Source of the DNA: F23-B02 sp946405205
GTDB taxonomy: Bacteria > Bacillota > Clostridia > Oscillospirales > Oscillospiraceae
Length of the DNA stretch: 64,000 nt
Assembly (NCBI GenBank): GCA_946405205.1
Contig: CAMJGL010000002.1
Coordinates: 69,901 to 133,900, forward strand
Direction of reading: 5' to 3'
In this document: piece after piece, positions 17,705-26,305 of the stretch
How positions within the stretch are numbered: position 1 is the stretch's first letter
Layout of the letters: every line of letters begins with the position of its first letter
Notes under the pieces: generated by a model
Told to the model about the DNA's origin: nothing
The model's database searches: none
What the model saw: only the letters and a program-made list of their open reading frames with translations
Translations under genes and position numbers: made by a program

Positions 17705-17908
17705 TTGAGTAGCGTCTTATGGTCAATGGACTTGCGTAGTTCAGCAATATGGAACAGCGGATCCGTTGGTTATATCCTTACAAACGAAAGATATTTTGGC
17801 AGCGTACTGGTCTGGAGTATGTCAGCACCCTTACGAATCTGTAGCCGGGTGCTATTTCAGTATGAAGTTCATTTAATAATCGAAGGTTTACGAAGAAAAG
17901 TAGCTTGA
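17705..17908 (+). pseudogene. Decayed large serine recombinase fragment
   Basis: In one frame the segment WNSGSVGYILTNERYFGSVL (from 17750) matches the conserved 'W..s.v..ILtNeky.Gd.ll' block of large serine recombinases, and QYEVHLIIEGLRRK further on resembles the following 'QYyvenshpaII' block after an apparent deletion. Upstream and downstream frames are broken and no catalytic domain remains. The whole 17.33-18.10 kb stretch has no intact gene, so it appears to be the scar of a lost mobile element. Confidence 0.5.
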
Positions 17909-17975
17909 GGCGTGTATTAAAAAGTGATATGCGTGCCTAGCGCCTAGCGAATCTCTACGGACTGTCACCTTAAGC

Positions 17976-18020
17976 AACGGCGCGGGGTCATTTACGAAAA
18001 ATCCGGAAATCAAAAGGGTA
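17976..18020 (+). other. Copy of a sequence otherwise found just before the prophage terminase
   Basis: AACGGCGCGGGGTC followed, after 25 bp or so, by AAAAGGGTA matches the arrangement at 38893-38938 (AACGGCGCGGGGTC, then AGAAGGGTA), where it directly precedes the small terminase gene. This suggests a relic of an earlier phage packaging region. No terminase gene survives here. Confidence 0.5.
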
Positions 18021-18115
18021 TGATTAGCGCCGCTTTGCGTTTGGTGTTATTACACAATTGCATACCCCTCCAAATATCACAATTGACAAAAATTACGAAA
18101 TGAAGGCATATGGTA

Positions 18116-18144
18116 TTGACTTTGTTTGTGTAGATTGATATATT
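18116..18144 (+). promoter_or_regulatory. Sigma-A promoter of the aminotransferase-TRAP operon
   Basis: TTGACT (18116-18121), 17-bp spacer, TATATT (18139-18144). It gives a leader of about 150 nt before the first gene. Confidence 0.82.
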
Positions 18145-18150
18145 AAAAAT

Positions 18151-18260
18151 GCAATTAAAAAATGCTGCTTTATTTGCGGAAGTGTCAAAAAGCATTTCGT
18201 TTGAGTGAATAAAACCCAGCACTACTGCACCGAAGGGTGTGGCAGTGTTGGGTTTTTTGT
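18151..18260 (+). promoter_or_regulatory. Leader with intrinsic terminator (candidate attenuator)
   Basis: The leader contains AAAATGCT (18155-18165 area) complementary to AGCATTT near 18191. A strong terminator follows: AACCCAGCAC at 18214-18223 pairs with GTGTTGGGTT around a nested CTGCACC / GGTGTGGCAG stem and is followed by TTTTTTG. The terminator lies between the promoter and the first gene with no other gene in between, so readthrough must be regulated or partial. I do not recognise a known riboswitch class. Confidence 0.6.
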
Positions 18261-18303
18261 TTTTCAGCAACTTATCAAAACTACAAAGAGGAGATGGTTT
18301 ATT

Positions 18304-19581
18304 ATGTTTGATGAACAGAAGGGTCAGCTTTTCTCTGATGAGCTTCTGAGCGAGATCCGTGACAAGATAGCAATGGTGGATCATGACTCGGCTGGTAAGC
18401 GGATCTACTTTGAAAACGCAGGAGGCGCCCTGACGCTGAGGTCCTGCTGCGAGATCGCGGATACCGCCAATCAGATCCCGGACTTCCCCAATCGCCCGAC
18501 GCCGGGCGCGCGTCCCGCTCAGAAGATGATCGATGACGGCATTGCCGAGGCGAAGCTGATATTTGGCGCGAAAAGCGGCTCTATCCTGTGCGACCTTACG
18601 GTATCAAAGGCCATTTTCACCATGACCGGCGTCATAATGGCAAATGTACCCGGTGGCAACGTCGTCACGACCGATCTGGAGCACCCCTCCACCTATGATT
18701 CGCAGAAGTTTTTCTCAACATACACGAACAAGGAGGTTCGCGTTGCGCATATCGATCAAGTGACCGGCTCAGTAGACGCGCAGCATCTGCTGAGCCTTAT
18801 CGATGAGGAGACCTGTCTGCTATCTCTCATCATGGCCTCGAATATCACCGGAACGATCAACGATGTTGAGATGATCATCTGCGAGGCGAGAAAGAAAAAG
18901 CCCGATCTTTATGTCCTGCTCGACTGCACCCAGCACATTCCCCACGGCATTGTTGACGTTGAGGCATTGCAGGTGGATGCGGCCGGATTTGCACCGTATA
19001 AGATCCTCGGCAAGCGAGGTCTCGGTATCGGCTGGGTCTCTGACAGAGTCGCAACGCTGCCTCATCCTCATTTCCTTGAGGGCAAGGCGGACGACTGGGA
19101 TCTCGGCGGTTACGAGCCCGCCGGTATGGCTGGCCTCAAGCTCGTGAACGACTATATCTGCTGGATTGGAGGTCATTATTCCAACAGCACAGACCGCCGC
19201 GAACTGCTCATAGCGGGTTTCCATGCCATAGAACTACATGAGCGCGCACTTATGTATCGTATGCTCCACGGCACCGACAAGGTGAGAGGAGTTGACAGCA
19301 TACCCGGAACGAAGATCCATTTTGTTGATGACCTAACAAAACGTGATGCAATCCTTCCAATGGAGATCGAGGGCATCGAACCCGTGGAAGCGGTAAAGAA
19401 ATATGTTGAAAACGGCATCTATCTCTATCATCGCTCCATGAGCAACAAAATGTCCCGCCGCGTGCTTTGCGGTGCGGGAATCTCTTCTGTTATCCGCGTT
19501 TCGCCGATGCACTACAATACCCCCGATGAAATCGATGAATTTCTGAGAGTAACTGAGCTGATCGCTGCCGGCAAGGTATGA
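18304..19581 (+). CDS. Class V aminotransferase / cysteine desulfurase-like PLP enzyme
   Basis: This 425-residue PLP enzyme is of fold type I, class V. The N-terminus has GKRIYFENAGGALTL (the typical 'yldnag' opening), and LDCTQHIPHGIVDVEALQVDAAGFAPYKILGKRGLGIGWV holds the PLP aspartate, the conserved His and the Schiff-base lysine (Lys233 in APYKILG). No C-terminal cysteine-desulfurase loop Cys is evident, so a lyase or transaminase role on a small amino or amino-sulfonate acid is as likely as sulfur transfer. The ATG at 18304 follows GAGGAGA. It opens an operon with a TRAP transporter. Confidence 0.85.
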   Translation: MFDEQKGQLFSDELLSEIRDKIAMVDHDSAGKRIYFENAGGALTLRSCCEIADTANQIPDFPNRPTPGARPAQKMIDDGIAEAKLIFGAKSGSILCDLTVSKAIFTMTGVIMANVPGGNVVTTDLEHPSTYDSQKFFSTYTNKEVRVAHIDQVTGSVDAQHLLSLIDEETCLLSLIMASNITGTINDVEMIICEARKKKPDLYVLLDCTQHIPHGIVDVEALQVDAAGFAPYKILGKRGLGIGWVSDRVATLPHPHFLEGKADDWDLGGYEPAGMAGLKLVNDYICWIGGHYSNSTDRRELLIAGFHAIELHERALMYRMLHGTDKVRGVDSIPGTKIHFVDDLTKRDAILPMEIEGIEPVEAVKKYVENGIYLYHRSMSNKMSRRVLCGAGISSVIRVSPMHYNTPDEIDEFLRVTELIAAGKV

Positions 19582-19694
19582 TCCCGAACGGACTTTCGTG
19601 ATCTGGATCAAGTTTCCGCTTGCCAGTATGTGTTCTGGTAGGATATTATATATGCAGTTTGTGCGTGTTTTCAATCATGAAAGGGGAGACTTCT

Positions 19695-20060
19695 ATGAAT
19701 TATAGCATCACAACGGTCTGCTTTATTGCCTTCGCAAAGCTTCCAAGCGACACACCGCTCTATGAAATGCACAAAAGTATAAGCATGGGATTTGTTGTAA
19801 ATTACGAAACGGGCGATCTGGAGGATGTCATATCCTCACTGATCGTACCGGAGACGAAGGCTTTCCTCAAGGACATTATTCTCGGGCACAACATCCACAG
19901 GGAGAGCGTTACAGAGATTGTGGATTGCATCCAGTTTCGCTTCCAGGGCAGTGCTCAGAGAGCAATCTGTACTGCCTTCAAGCAATGCTACGACAAGTAT
20001 TTCATATGGCGCGACCAGGTCCGGCTACCGTATGTCAGGAAACCATCACACAAAACATAA
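19695..20060 (+). CDS. DUF3870 domain protein
   Basis: This 121-residue protein beginning MNYSITTVCFIAFAKLPSDTPLYEMH matches the DUF3870 pattern: a central IVPETKAFLKDIILGHNI and a C-terminal RFQGSAQRAICTAFKQCYDKYF. Family members are of unknown function and are often found beside TRAP transporters and catabolic enzymes, as here. The ATG at 19695 follows AAGGGGAG; an open extension upstream has no ribosome-binding site. A role in metabolite sensing or as an accessory enzyme is possible but not shown. Confidence 0.8.
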   Translation: MNYSITTVCFIAFAKLPSDTPLYEMHKSISMGFVVNYETGDLEDVISSLIVPETKAFLKDIILGHNIHRESVTEIVDCIQFRFQGSAQRAICTAFKQCYDKYFIWRDQVRLPYVRKPSHKT

Positions 20061-20101
20061 AAAGAATAAAACAAAAAATTTAAAAAGAAAGAGGTAAAAA
20101 T

Positions 20102-21103
20102 ATGAAAAAAGTAACAGCCATTCTTCTCGCACTCGTTATGATTCTTGCTCTCGTTGCCTGCGGAAGCGGTGATCCCGAACCTCAGGGCAGCGATGAGCCG
20201 AACAAGGAGTCCATCGTTCTCGCATTCGGCTCCGGTAACACCACAGGTGCTTATTACCCCGTTGCGGGAGGTCTTGCACAGGTAATAAACGATAATGTTG
20301 ACAACACCACCTGCGTTGTTGAGACAACTGGAGGCTCCATCGAGAATATGCGCCGAGTCAACAATGGGGAGCTGCAGCTCGGTCTTGCCAACGACTATCT
20401 GCTTTACTACGCTGCCCATGAGGATCCCTTCGGCCTGTTCAGCGATGATGAGGACTTCTCAGGTCTGGCAGCTATCGCCACCAACCACGCCAGCCTGACC
20501 GCAGTTGTCGTTCCCGAGAATTCCGACATCACCTCCATCGAGCAGCTCATCGGCCGCTCCGTCAGCGTCGGCGCACCCGGCAGCGGCAACTATGTCACCG
20601 CCATGAACATCCTCTCCGCCTATGACATCGCAGAGTCCGATATCAATGCGAGACTCGAGACCTTCAGCGAGGGTGCTGAGGCGCTCAAGGACGGCTCCTG
20701 CGACGCCATCATCCTCCAGGGCGGCACTCCCGTATCCAGCCTTATCGAGCTGACCAGTCTGACTGCCTGCCGCTTCATCCCTATTGATGACGCGCATCTT
20801 GCAAAGATAGTTGAGATGTTCCCGTTCTACTTCAAGTCCGAGATACCCGCTGGCACCTACACTGGGCAGAACGAGGCCGTCCAGACCATAAAGACATGGA
20901 ACACTGTGTTCACCAACAAGGACTTCGACTACGATCTCCTATATGCCATCCTCGAGAAGTGGTACGATGAGGCGACCCTGACCGATCTCCAGAATGTCCA
21001 CACCTCCCTCAAGGACATGAACCTCAAGGAAGCCCCCAATGTGACCATCGAGCTCCATCCTGCGGCAGCACAGTTCTACAAGGATAAGGGTGTCATGGAT
21101 TGA
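20102..21103 (+). CDS. TAXI-type TRAP transporter solute-binding lipoprotein
   Basis: This 333-residue periplasmic-type binding protein has a lipoprotein signal (hydrophobic stretch ending LALVACGSG, lipobox Cys20). The mature part shows the TAXI family opening FGSGNTTGAYYPVAGGLAQVIN, the ENMRRVNNGELQLGLAN block and VGAPGSGNYVTA. TAXI proteins feed TRAP permeases with organic acids such as glutamate or oxoglutarate; the ligand here is unknown. It overlaps or abuts the fused permease gene downstream. Confidence 0.92.
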   Translation: MKKVTAILLALVMILALVACGSGDPEPQGSDEPNKESIVLAFGSGNTTGAYYPVAGGLAQVINDNVDNTTCVVETTGGSIENMRRVNNGELQLGLANDYLLYYAAHEDPFGLFSDDEDFSGLAAIATNHASLTAVVVPENSDITSIEQLIGRSVSVGAPGSGNYVTAMNILSAYDIAESDINARLETFSEGAEALKDGSCDAIILQGGTPVSSLIELTSLTACRFIPIDDAHLAKIVEMFPFYFKSEIPAGTYTGQNEAVQTIKTWNTVFTNKDFDYDLLYAILEKWYDEATLTDLQNVHTSLKDMNLKEAPNVTIELHPAAAQFYKDKGVMD

Positions 21104-21134
21104 TCCGCATACAGCCCGATCTGAGGTGAATATA

Positions 21135-23015
21135 TTGGAAAAGCTAAAACGATATAAGAGAATATTCATATCGGCATTATGTATCATAACCGCGCTGTTC
21201 CACCTGTATACCGGCTTTTTCAGCCCGCTCACCGGTGTTATGCAGCGAAGCATTTCCCTTGCACTGATATCCTCTGTATGCTTTCTGACCGTCCCGGCCA
21301 GCAAGAAGGAAAAGGTTCAGAAGGTCTCGAACTGGACGGACCTGATCCTTGTTGTCGGAATATGCGTAGCTATGGCGTATATCGTCTTTAACTATCAAGA
21401 TATCGTAAAGCGCATAGGCATAATAACTGACCTCGAGATATTCCTCGGCATTCTGACTATGGTGCTCGTTTTGGAAAGCGTGCGACGCACCACTGGTATC
21501 GTGCTTCCAATCATAGCTATCGTCTTTCTACTCTATGCCCGTTTCGGCTATCTCATGCCGGATGTCATAGCAAACCGCGGCTATACATGGAGCCGCATAG
21601 CATCTCAGATGTACATGACGACGGAAGGCATTTTCGGAAGCCCGCTGGCTGTCTGTGCAAACTACATCATTCTGTTCGTTCTGTTCGGCTCGTTCCTGAA
21701 TATCACGGGCGCGGGACAGTTCTTCATGGATCTGGCTTTCTCCGCGACCGCATGGGCAAGGGGCGGCCCTGCAAAGAGTGCCGTTGTCGCAAGCGGCCTG
21801 TTCGGAAGCATCTCCGGCAGTGCCTGTGCCAATGTTACGACTACCGGGACTTTCACCATACCGCTCATGATCAAGACCGGCTATTCACGAAGAGATGCTG
21901 GTGCCGTCGAGACCGTTGCTTCAACGGGCGGACTCATAATGCCGCCCGTTATGGGTTCGGCTGCGTTCATCATGTCGGAGATGATAGGCGTGCCCTACTT
22001 ACAGATCCTGAAGGCTGCCGTAATACCCGCTCTGCTTTATTACATATCGCTGTTTTTGAGCCTTGATTTCATCGCACAGAAGAACCATCTGAAGGGAGTG
22101 CCCCGGTCGGAGCTCAAGAGCGTCAAGGAGACGCTGAAGGGCGGTTTTGAGTTCTTCATTCCGCTTGTACTGCTCGTGGTACTTATGGTAAGGGGCTATT
22201 CTCCCGCGAAGAGCGCGACCTATTCCATCATCTGCATGGTCATCGTGAGCTTCTTCCGCAAGGAGCATCGCCTGAAGTGGAAAACGCTCGCAAACGCTCT
22301 CGAGGAGGGCATCCGCGGCTCGACCACAATCTGCGCCACCTGCGCGACAGCCGGCATAATCGTCGGCGTTGTGACCATGACCGGTATGGGACTTACCCTG
22401 TCATCGGCCATCATCCAGCTCTCCGGCGGCATACTGATCTTTGCGCTAGCTCTGACGATGATCTGCTCGCTGATCCTCGGCATGGGAATGCCCAGCAGCG
22501 CGGCGTATATTGTGCTGGCTGTTCTAGCGGCTCCCGCGCTTATAAAGCTCGGCGTGGGCAAGCTGACGGCACACTTCTTCATCTTCTATTTCGGTGTCCT
22601 GTCCAACATCACGCCGCCCGTTGCACTGGCTGCCTTTGCAGCGGCACCGCTTGCCAAGGAAGGCGCCTTGAAAATCGGCTGGAATGCGGTGCGTCTCGGC
22701 TGTGTTGCATTCATAGTACCGTACTTCTGCGTATTCGGCCCCAGCCTGCTCATGCAGGGTACCGTGCTGGAGGTCATCCAGTGCCTGACCACGGCAATGG
22801 TCGGCGTGTGGGCTTTGTCCGCAACGGTTTCGGGCTTCTTCAAGCGCAATCTGAACACAATCGAGCGCATCCTGTTTGCCATAGGCGCGGTCTTTATGAT
22901 CGAATCGCATCTCATGACTGATCTGATCGGAGTCCTGATCATCACAGTCATGGTGCTGTACTGCATCAGGACAAAGAACAAGCGAGGCAATGGCCCGACC
23001 ACCGCAAATGCCTGA
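21135..23015 (+). CDS. TRAP transporter fused permease (4TM/12TM DctQ-DctM type)
   Basis: This 626-residue membrane protein fuses the small (DctQ-like, about four helices, residues 1-120) and large (DctM-like, twelve helices) permease subunits, as is normal for TAXI-TRAP systems. Recognisable segments are FGSISGSACANVTTTGTFTIP, TGGLIMPPVMGSAAFIM and LGMGMPSSAAYIVLAVLAAP. I prefer the TTG at 21135 because CTGAGGTG precedes it; a GTG at 21090 overlapping the binding-protein gene is an alternative. It is driven by a sodium gradient by analogy with other TRAP transporters. Confidence 0.9.
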   Translation: MEKLKRYKRIFISALCIITALFHLYTGFFSPLTGVMQRSISLALISSVCFLTVPASKKEKVQKVSNWTDLILVVGICVAMAYIVFNYQDIVKRIGIITDLEIFLGILTMVLVLESVRRTTGIVLPIIAIVFLLYARFGYLMPDVIANRGYTWSRIASQMYMTTEGIFGSPLAVCANYIILFVLFGSFLNITGAGQFFMDLAFSATAWARGGPAKSAVVASGLFGSISGSACANVTTTGTFTIPLMIKTGYSRRDAGAVETVASTGGLIMPPVMGSAAFIMSEMIGVPYLQILKAAVIPALLYYISLFLSLDFIAQKNHLKGVPRSELKSVKETLKGGFEFFIPLVLLVVLMVRGYSPAKSATYSIICMVIVSFFRKEHRLKWKTLANALEEGIRGSTTICATCATAGIIVGVVTMTGMGLTLSSAIIQLSGGILIFALALTMICSLILGMGMPSSAAYIVLAVLAAPALIKLGVGKLTAHFFIFYFGVLSNITPPVALAAFAAAPLAKEGALKIGWNAVRLGCVAFIVPYFCVFGPSLLMQGTVLEVIQCLTTAMVGVWALSATVSGFFKRNLNTIERILFAIGAVFMIESHLMTDLIGVLIITVMVLYCIRTKNKRGNGPTTANA

Positions 23016-23078
23016 ACCGCCGATAAGGCGAAATATCGGTCAAGACTGACGAAAAACTATTGAGAAAGAGGAAATACT

Positions 23079-23762
23079 ATGAAAATTATTGATTTGACGA
23101 CTGCCCTATTCGTTGGAATGCCTATCACTCCCGCTTCAGGCCATCCCCGCGAGTTCTTGATGGAGAGAACGGCAACCTTTGAAGAGGACGGAAAGGTTGT
23201 CAGTAAGCTGACTGTCGGTACACATACCGGTACTCATACCGATTCACCAACACACTTTATTCCCAACGCCAAGACCATTGATCAGGTACCTCTGGATTGC
23301 CTAGTGGGCGAGGCCGTACTGCTGGATGCGACTCACATTGGTTCTGGCGGCGCGGTCACGGTCAGCGACCTTGAGTATGCAAACATTGAGATCCGTGAGG
23401 GAGATATCCTAATCATCCGCACCGATTGGAGCAAGCATTGGTGCAAGGATGACTATTTCAAGGGTCGTCCCTGTCTCACCGAGGAAGCCGCACAGTGGAT
23501 TGTCGATCACAAGATAAAGGCGATCGGTGTGGATATGAGCGGCGTTGATCCAACCAGCCAGTACGGTGTAAGCCCGAAGTTCGGCGGAAGTCCTGTGCAT
23601 AAGATACTACTCGGCAACGATGTTTACATCACCGAGTACCTCTGCAATCTCGACCAAATCAAGGAGGAACGCTTCTTTGTTGCCATCCTGCCCATGAAAG
23701 TCATAAACGCCGAAGCAGCCCCTGCTCGTGTTATTGCCATAGAAGGTCTGCTGAACAAGTGA
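23079..23762 (+). CDS. Cyclase-family metal-dependent hydrolase
   Basis: This 227-residue protein belongs to the cyclase/kynurenine-formamidase-like family. The metal-binding motif HTGTHTDSPTHF is at residues 49-60, and VDMSGVDP later in the chain fits the second conserved block. Members hydrolyse formamides, lactones or isatin-type amides. The presence of a PLP enzyme and organic-acid transporter in the same operon suggests amide or lactone opening of an imported acid, but the substrate is unidentified. The ATG follows GAAAGAGGA. Confidence 0.85.
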   Translation: MKIIDLTTALFVGMPITPASGHPREFLMERTATFEEDGKVVSKLTVGTHTGTHTDSPTHFIPNAKTIDQVPLDCLVGEAVLLDATHIGSGGAVTVSDLEYANIEIREGDILIIRTDWSKHWCKDDYFKGRPCLTEEAAQWIVDHKIKAIGVDMSGVDPTSQYGVSPKFGGSPVHKILLGNDVYITEYLCNLDQIKEERFFVAILPMKVINAEAAPARVIAIEGLLNK

Positions 23763-23780
23763 CCGTAGAGGAAGTCTGCC

Positions 23781-24737
23781 GTGATAGAGAGCATTATCAC
23801 TGCATTGAATGTCGTGCTTCCCATAACACTCATGATGCTGTGCGGAGCATTGTTGCGAAAGGCAGGCATCATCCGCAAGGAGCTTGTCCCCAGCATAAAT
23901 AAGCTCGTATTCAGATTGTTCCTGCCGGTTTCACTGTTCCGCACCTGTTATTCCAGCGAGTTAAAAATAGACGGCAACATGAAAATGGTGCTATTTTGTT
24001 GCCTCAGTATTTTCATTGTGTTCCTTATATTTATGCCTATAGTGCGGAAGGCGGAACCGACAAACGCTCGTAGGAGCGTTATACTTCAGGGGGTGTTCCG
24101 GGGCAATCTGGCGATGTTCGGAGTCCCTGTGCTGACGCTTCTGTATGACGAAGCAAACCTTGGCGTTATGGCTATCTTGCTCGCGTTTATGATCCCCGAG
24201 CTGAATGTGCTGGCGGTCTTGTGCTTTGAGGTCTTTTCCACGAATAGCTCGGAGAGAAAAAAGGCAGAGTGGCGGAGCGTGCTTCTCAGTATCGCGAAGA
24301 ATCCTTTGATCAACGCCATTTTCCTCGGCATACTGTGCAATGTACTGTACATCAGTCTTCCCGACTTCATCGGAAAGACTCTGGTGTCGCTGGCGCAGGT
24401 GGCAACGCCGCTTACCTTTGTGATGCTCGGCGCAAGCTTCAGCTTTGCCTCAGCGCGACGCAACCGAAAGACTCTGGCACTCATACTGTCGGGAAAGCTT
24501 CTGGTGCTTCCGCTGACAGCACTTATCATCGGCATACCCATGGGATTTCGCGGACCGATGCTCGCCTCGGCAATCACCCTGTTCGGCTCGCCCATAGCGG
24601 TATCCTCAGTCCCAATGACGGAGGAGATGCAGGGCGACACCGCGCTTGCAAGCGAAGGCGTCGTGATCTCCACCATGCTCGGCGTCTTTACGATGTTTAT
24701 ATGGATATTTGCCATGTCCGTGTTCGGACTGCTGTAG
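23781..24737 (+). CDS. AEC-family (auxin efflux carrier-like) transporter
   Basis: This 318-residue membrane protein of about ten helices has AEC features: LPITLMMLCGALLRKAGII at the N-terminus, the paired half-structure with NPLINAIFLGIL, and VATPLTFVMLGASFSF. The family exports organic anions such as malate or malonate. It starts with GTG at 23781 after AGAGGAAG. As the last gene of the operon before a terminator, it could export the product of the imported substrate (inference). Confidence 0.85.
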   Translation: MIESIITALNVVLPITLMMLCGALLRKAGIIRKELVPSINKLVFRLFLPVSLFRTCYSSELKIDGNMKMVLFCCLSIFIVFLIFMPIVRKAEPTNARRSVILQGVFRGNLAMFGVPVLTLLYDEANLGVMAILLAFMIPELNVLAVLCFEVFSTNSSERKKAEWRSVLLSIAKNPLINAIFLGILCNVLYISLPDFIGKTLVSLAQVATPLTFVMLGASFSFASARRNRKTLALILSGKLLVLPLTALIIGIPMGFRGPMLASAITLFGSPIAVSSVPMTEEMQGDTALASEGVVISTMLGVFTMFIWIFAMSVFGLL

Positions 24738-24746
24738 TGGGATTGA

Positions 24747-24805
24747 ATTGGTGTAGAAATCTGAACTTTTATTTTTGGAAAGTCAGGTTCTACACCAATT
24801 TTTTT
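24747..24805 (+). terminator. Terminator of the TRAP operon
   Basis: ATTGGTGTAGAA pairs with TTCTACACCAAT through an inner CTGAACT / AGTCAGG stem, followed by a run of seven or more T. Confidence 0.85.
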
Positions 24806-24891
24806 GTTGTAAAAGCAATGTTTTTCAGCCGTTTTACAATTCATCCAATTGGATAAATTTTGCATTAAATCTGAAAAACAGATAAGAATCT

Positions 24892-24926
24892 ATGAAAGGA
24901 CAAGAGATTTGAACACGCGACCTTGA
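24892..24926 (-). other. tRNA 3'-end-like sequence at the prophage left edge (possible att remnant)
   Basis: Read on the minus strand, AGGTCGCGTGTTCAAATCTC followed by TTGTCCTTTCA has the layout of a tRNA variable/T-arm and acceptor end (GTTCAAATC matches the T-loop). The T-stem pairs poorly (two of five), and no 5' half is visible. It lies between the host operon's terminator and the first prophage gene, where attL would be expected. The rest of 24.81-25.04 kb shows no gene. Confidence 0.35.
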
Positions 24927-25042
24927 ACATTTTTCTGCATCGTCCGGAGTTTTATAACTGTTATATCTACGCGGGCGCTGACTGTTGTAATAAATAATGT
25001 ATTCGTCTACATTTCATAGTTCACCATTCCAAAAATCAGATC

Positions 25043-25264
25043 TTATCTTGGAGTTGTCTTTTCGACATCACTGGAAATGAAAAACATATAGAGCGGGATC
25101 TCAAGTGCGTTACATATCCGCTCGATAGTATCGACCTTCAACTGACCGCCCCGGTTTTTTGTGGTCTTGATGGTTGAAACGGATACACCACTCATTTCGG
25201 CGAGGCGGTTGATGGAAATATTACGTTCTGCCGCTAACTCATATACTCTTTCTACCGTTTCCAA
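25043..25264 (-). CDS. Small XRE-type HTH protein
   Basis: A 73-residue DNA-binding protein that is almost entirely a Cro/C1-type HTH (ISINRLAEMSGVSVSTIKTTKNRG, recognition helix SVSTIKTT, then LKVDTIERICNALEIP). The TTG at 25264 is preferred because AAGGAGG lies 10 bp upstream; longer frames begin in the intergenic gap without a ribosome-binding site. It is cotranscribed with the S24 repressor, 70 bp downstream of that gene. It likely belongs to the lysogeny control region. Confidence 0.78.
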   Translation of the reverse strand: METVERVYELAAERNISINRLAEMSGVSVSTIKTTKNRGGQLKVDTIERICNALEIPLYMFFISSDVEKTTPR

Positions 25265-25337
25265 GAAGCACCCCTCCTTCTTTTTTTGCCTCGTTCTGAG
25301 TATCATTCTACATGATGAGCTGTCCAATAAAACTCTC

Positions 25338-26111
25338 TCAGTTCAGAACCTTTCCGACAATCTGAAAATAAGCATCCGGCATAATAACCTTTGGAGCATA
25401 CTTTTGGTTAAAGGAGCGAAGAACTGGCTGCATATGGAGAGTGCCTTGACTATCCATATAAATCTCTCTCAGCTCATCGTCCGGCTCCTGCTCATCATAT
25501 TCCTTGATGTAGCCGTTGCCGTCATAGGTAAAGATACCGACATCGCCGACCGAGAGTTCTTTGCACTCATGCACCCAGGCAATGTTGCCGTCATGGTAGT
25601 ACGGCTCCATGCTGTCGCCGCTGATGTAGATGCCGAAGTCCGCTCCGGCGGGAACCTGGGCGGCGATCACACTGATGTTCTCAAATACGCCTTCATCGAG
25701 GAAGGAACCTGTACCTGCGGAAGCGCGAAGTCTGCATACCGGCATCTCGATGATTTTGCACTTGCTTTCGGTCGGGCGGTACGGTCTGTATTTTCCGGAG
25801 GCAATAAGATCCGCCTTATAATCTTCCAGCTTTTGAAGCCCCTGTTCGTTAAGGACGGCGGGCTTTTTTTCTATTCCGGAGAAATAATACGGATCATCAA
25901 TGTCAAGAGCGAACGAAGCCGCCATCAGCTGGTATGCGGTAGGGATGCTGTCACCGCGTTCCCACTTTCCGTAGGCAGGCCGGGACACTGAAATTCCAAA
26001 CTTGGCGAGTTCATCGCACAGCTCCTGGGCGGTCATTCTTTTTTTCTTACGCGCCGCAGCAAGCCGCTTTCCGATTCCGTTTTCCTCTTTATCAAGCATT
26101 GCATTATACAT
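25338..26111 (-). CDS. LexA/CI-like prophage repressor (XRE HTH + S24 peptidase)
   Basis: This 257-residue repressor has an N-terminal HTH (MTAQELCDELAKFGISVSRPAYGKWERGD) and a C-terminal S24 self-cleavage domain with the nucleophile in ISGDSMEPYYHDG and the general-base lysine in GYIKEYDE. Both catalytic residues are present, so RecA-stimulated cleavage and SOS induction are expected. The ATG at 26111 follows GAGGAG, and a TTGACA-17-TATACT promoter lies 50 bp upstream. It is divergent from the polymerase operon, which it probably represses. Confidence 0.9.
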   Translation of the reverse strand: MYNAMLDKEENGIGKRLAAARKKKRMTAQELCDELAKFGISVSRPAYGKWERGDSIPTAYQLMAASFALDIDDPYYFSGIEKKPAVLNEQGLQKLEDYKADLIASGKYRPYRPTESKCKIIEMPVCRLRASAGTGSFLDEGVFENISVIAAQVPAGADFGIYISGDSMEPYYHDGNIAWVHECKELSVGDVGIFTYDGNGYIKEYDEQEPDDELREIYMDSQGTLHMQPVLRSFNQKYAPKVIMPDAYFQIVGKVLN

Positions 26112-26162
26112 GACAGTTCTCCTCAAATATGTATTTTGCGAGATATCCGGTAATGTGATTAT

Positions 26163-26252
26163 AGTATATAGGTCAAACACTTTTCTGTCAAGAAAAAATT
26201 CCTAACGGTACACAACTGCGATATTGATAATTCCTATCGTGAGCGTTATACT
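26163..26252. promoter_or_regulatory. Divergent early promoters of the prophage
   Basis: Leftward: TTGACA (26191-26186, minus strand), 17 bp, TATACT (26168-26163), serving the repressor. Rightward: TTGATA (26224-26229), 17 bp, TATACT (26247-26252), serving the UmuD-like/polymerase operon. The roughly 35 bp between the -35 boxes is where operators would be expected; I see only short imperfect symmetries there. Confidence 0.75.
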
Positions 26253-26305
26253 TGCATCACAGCCAAAAAGCAGCCGCCTCACCGAGTCGGGGAAAGGAGA
26301 AAGCG

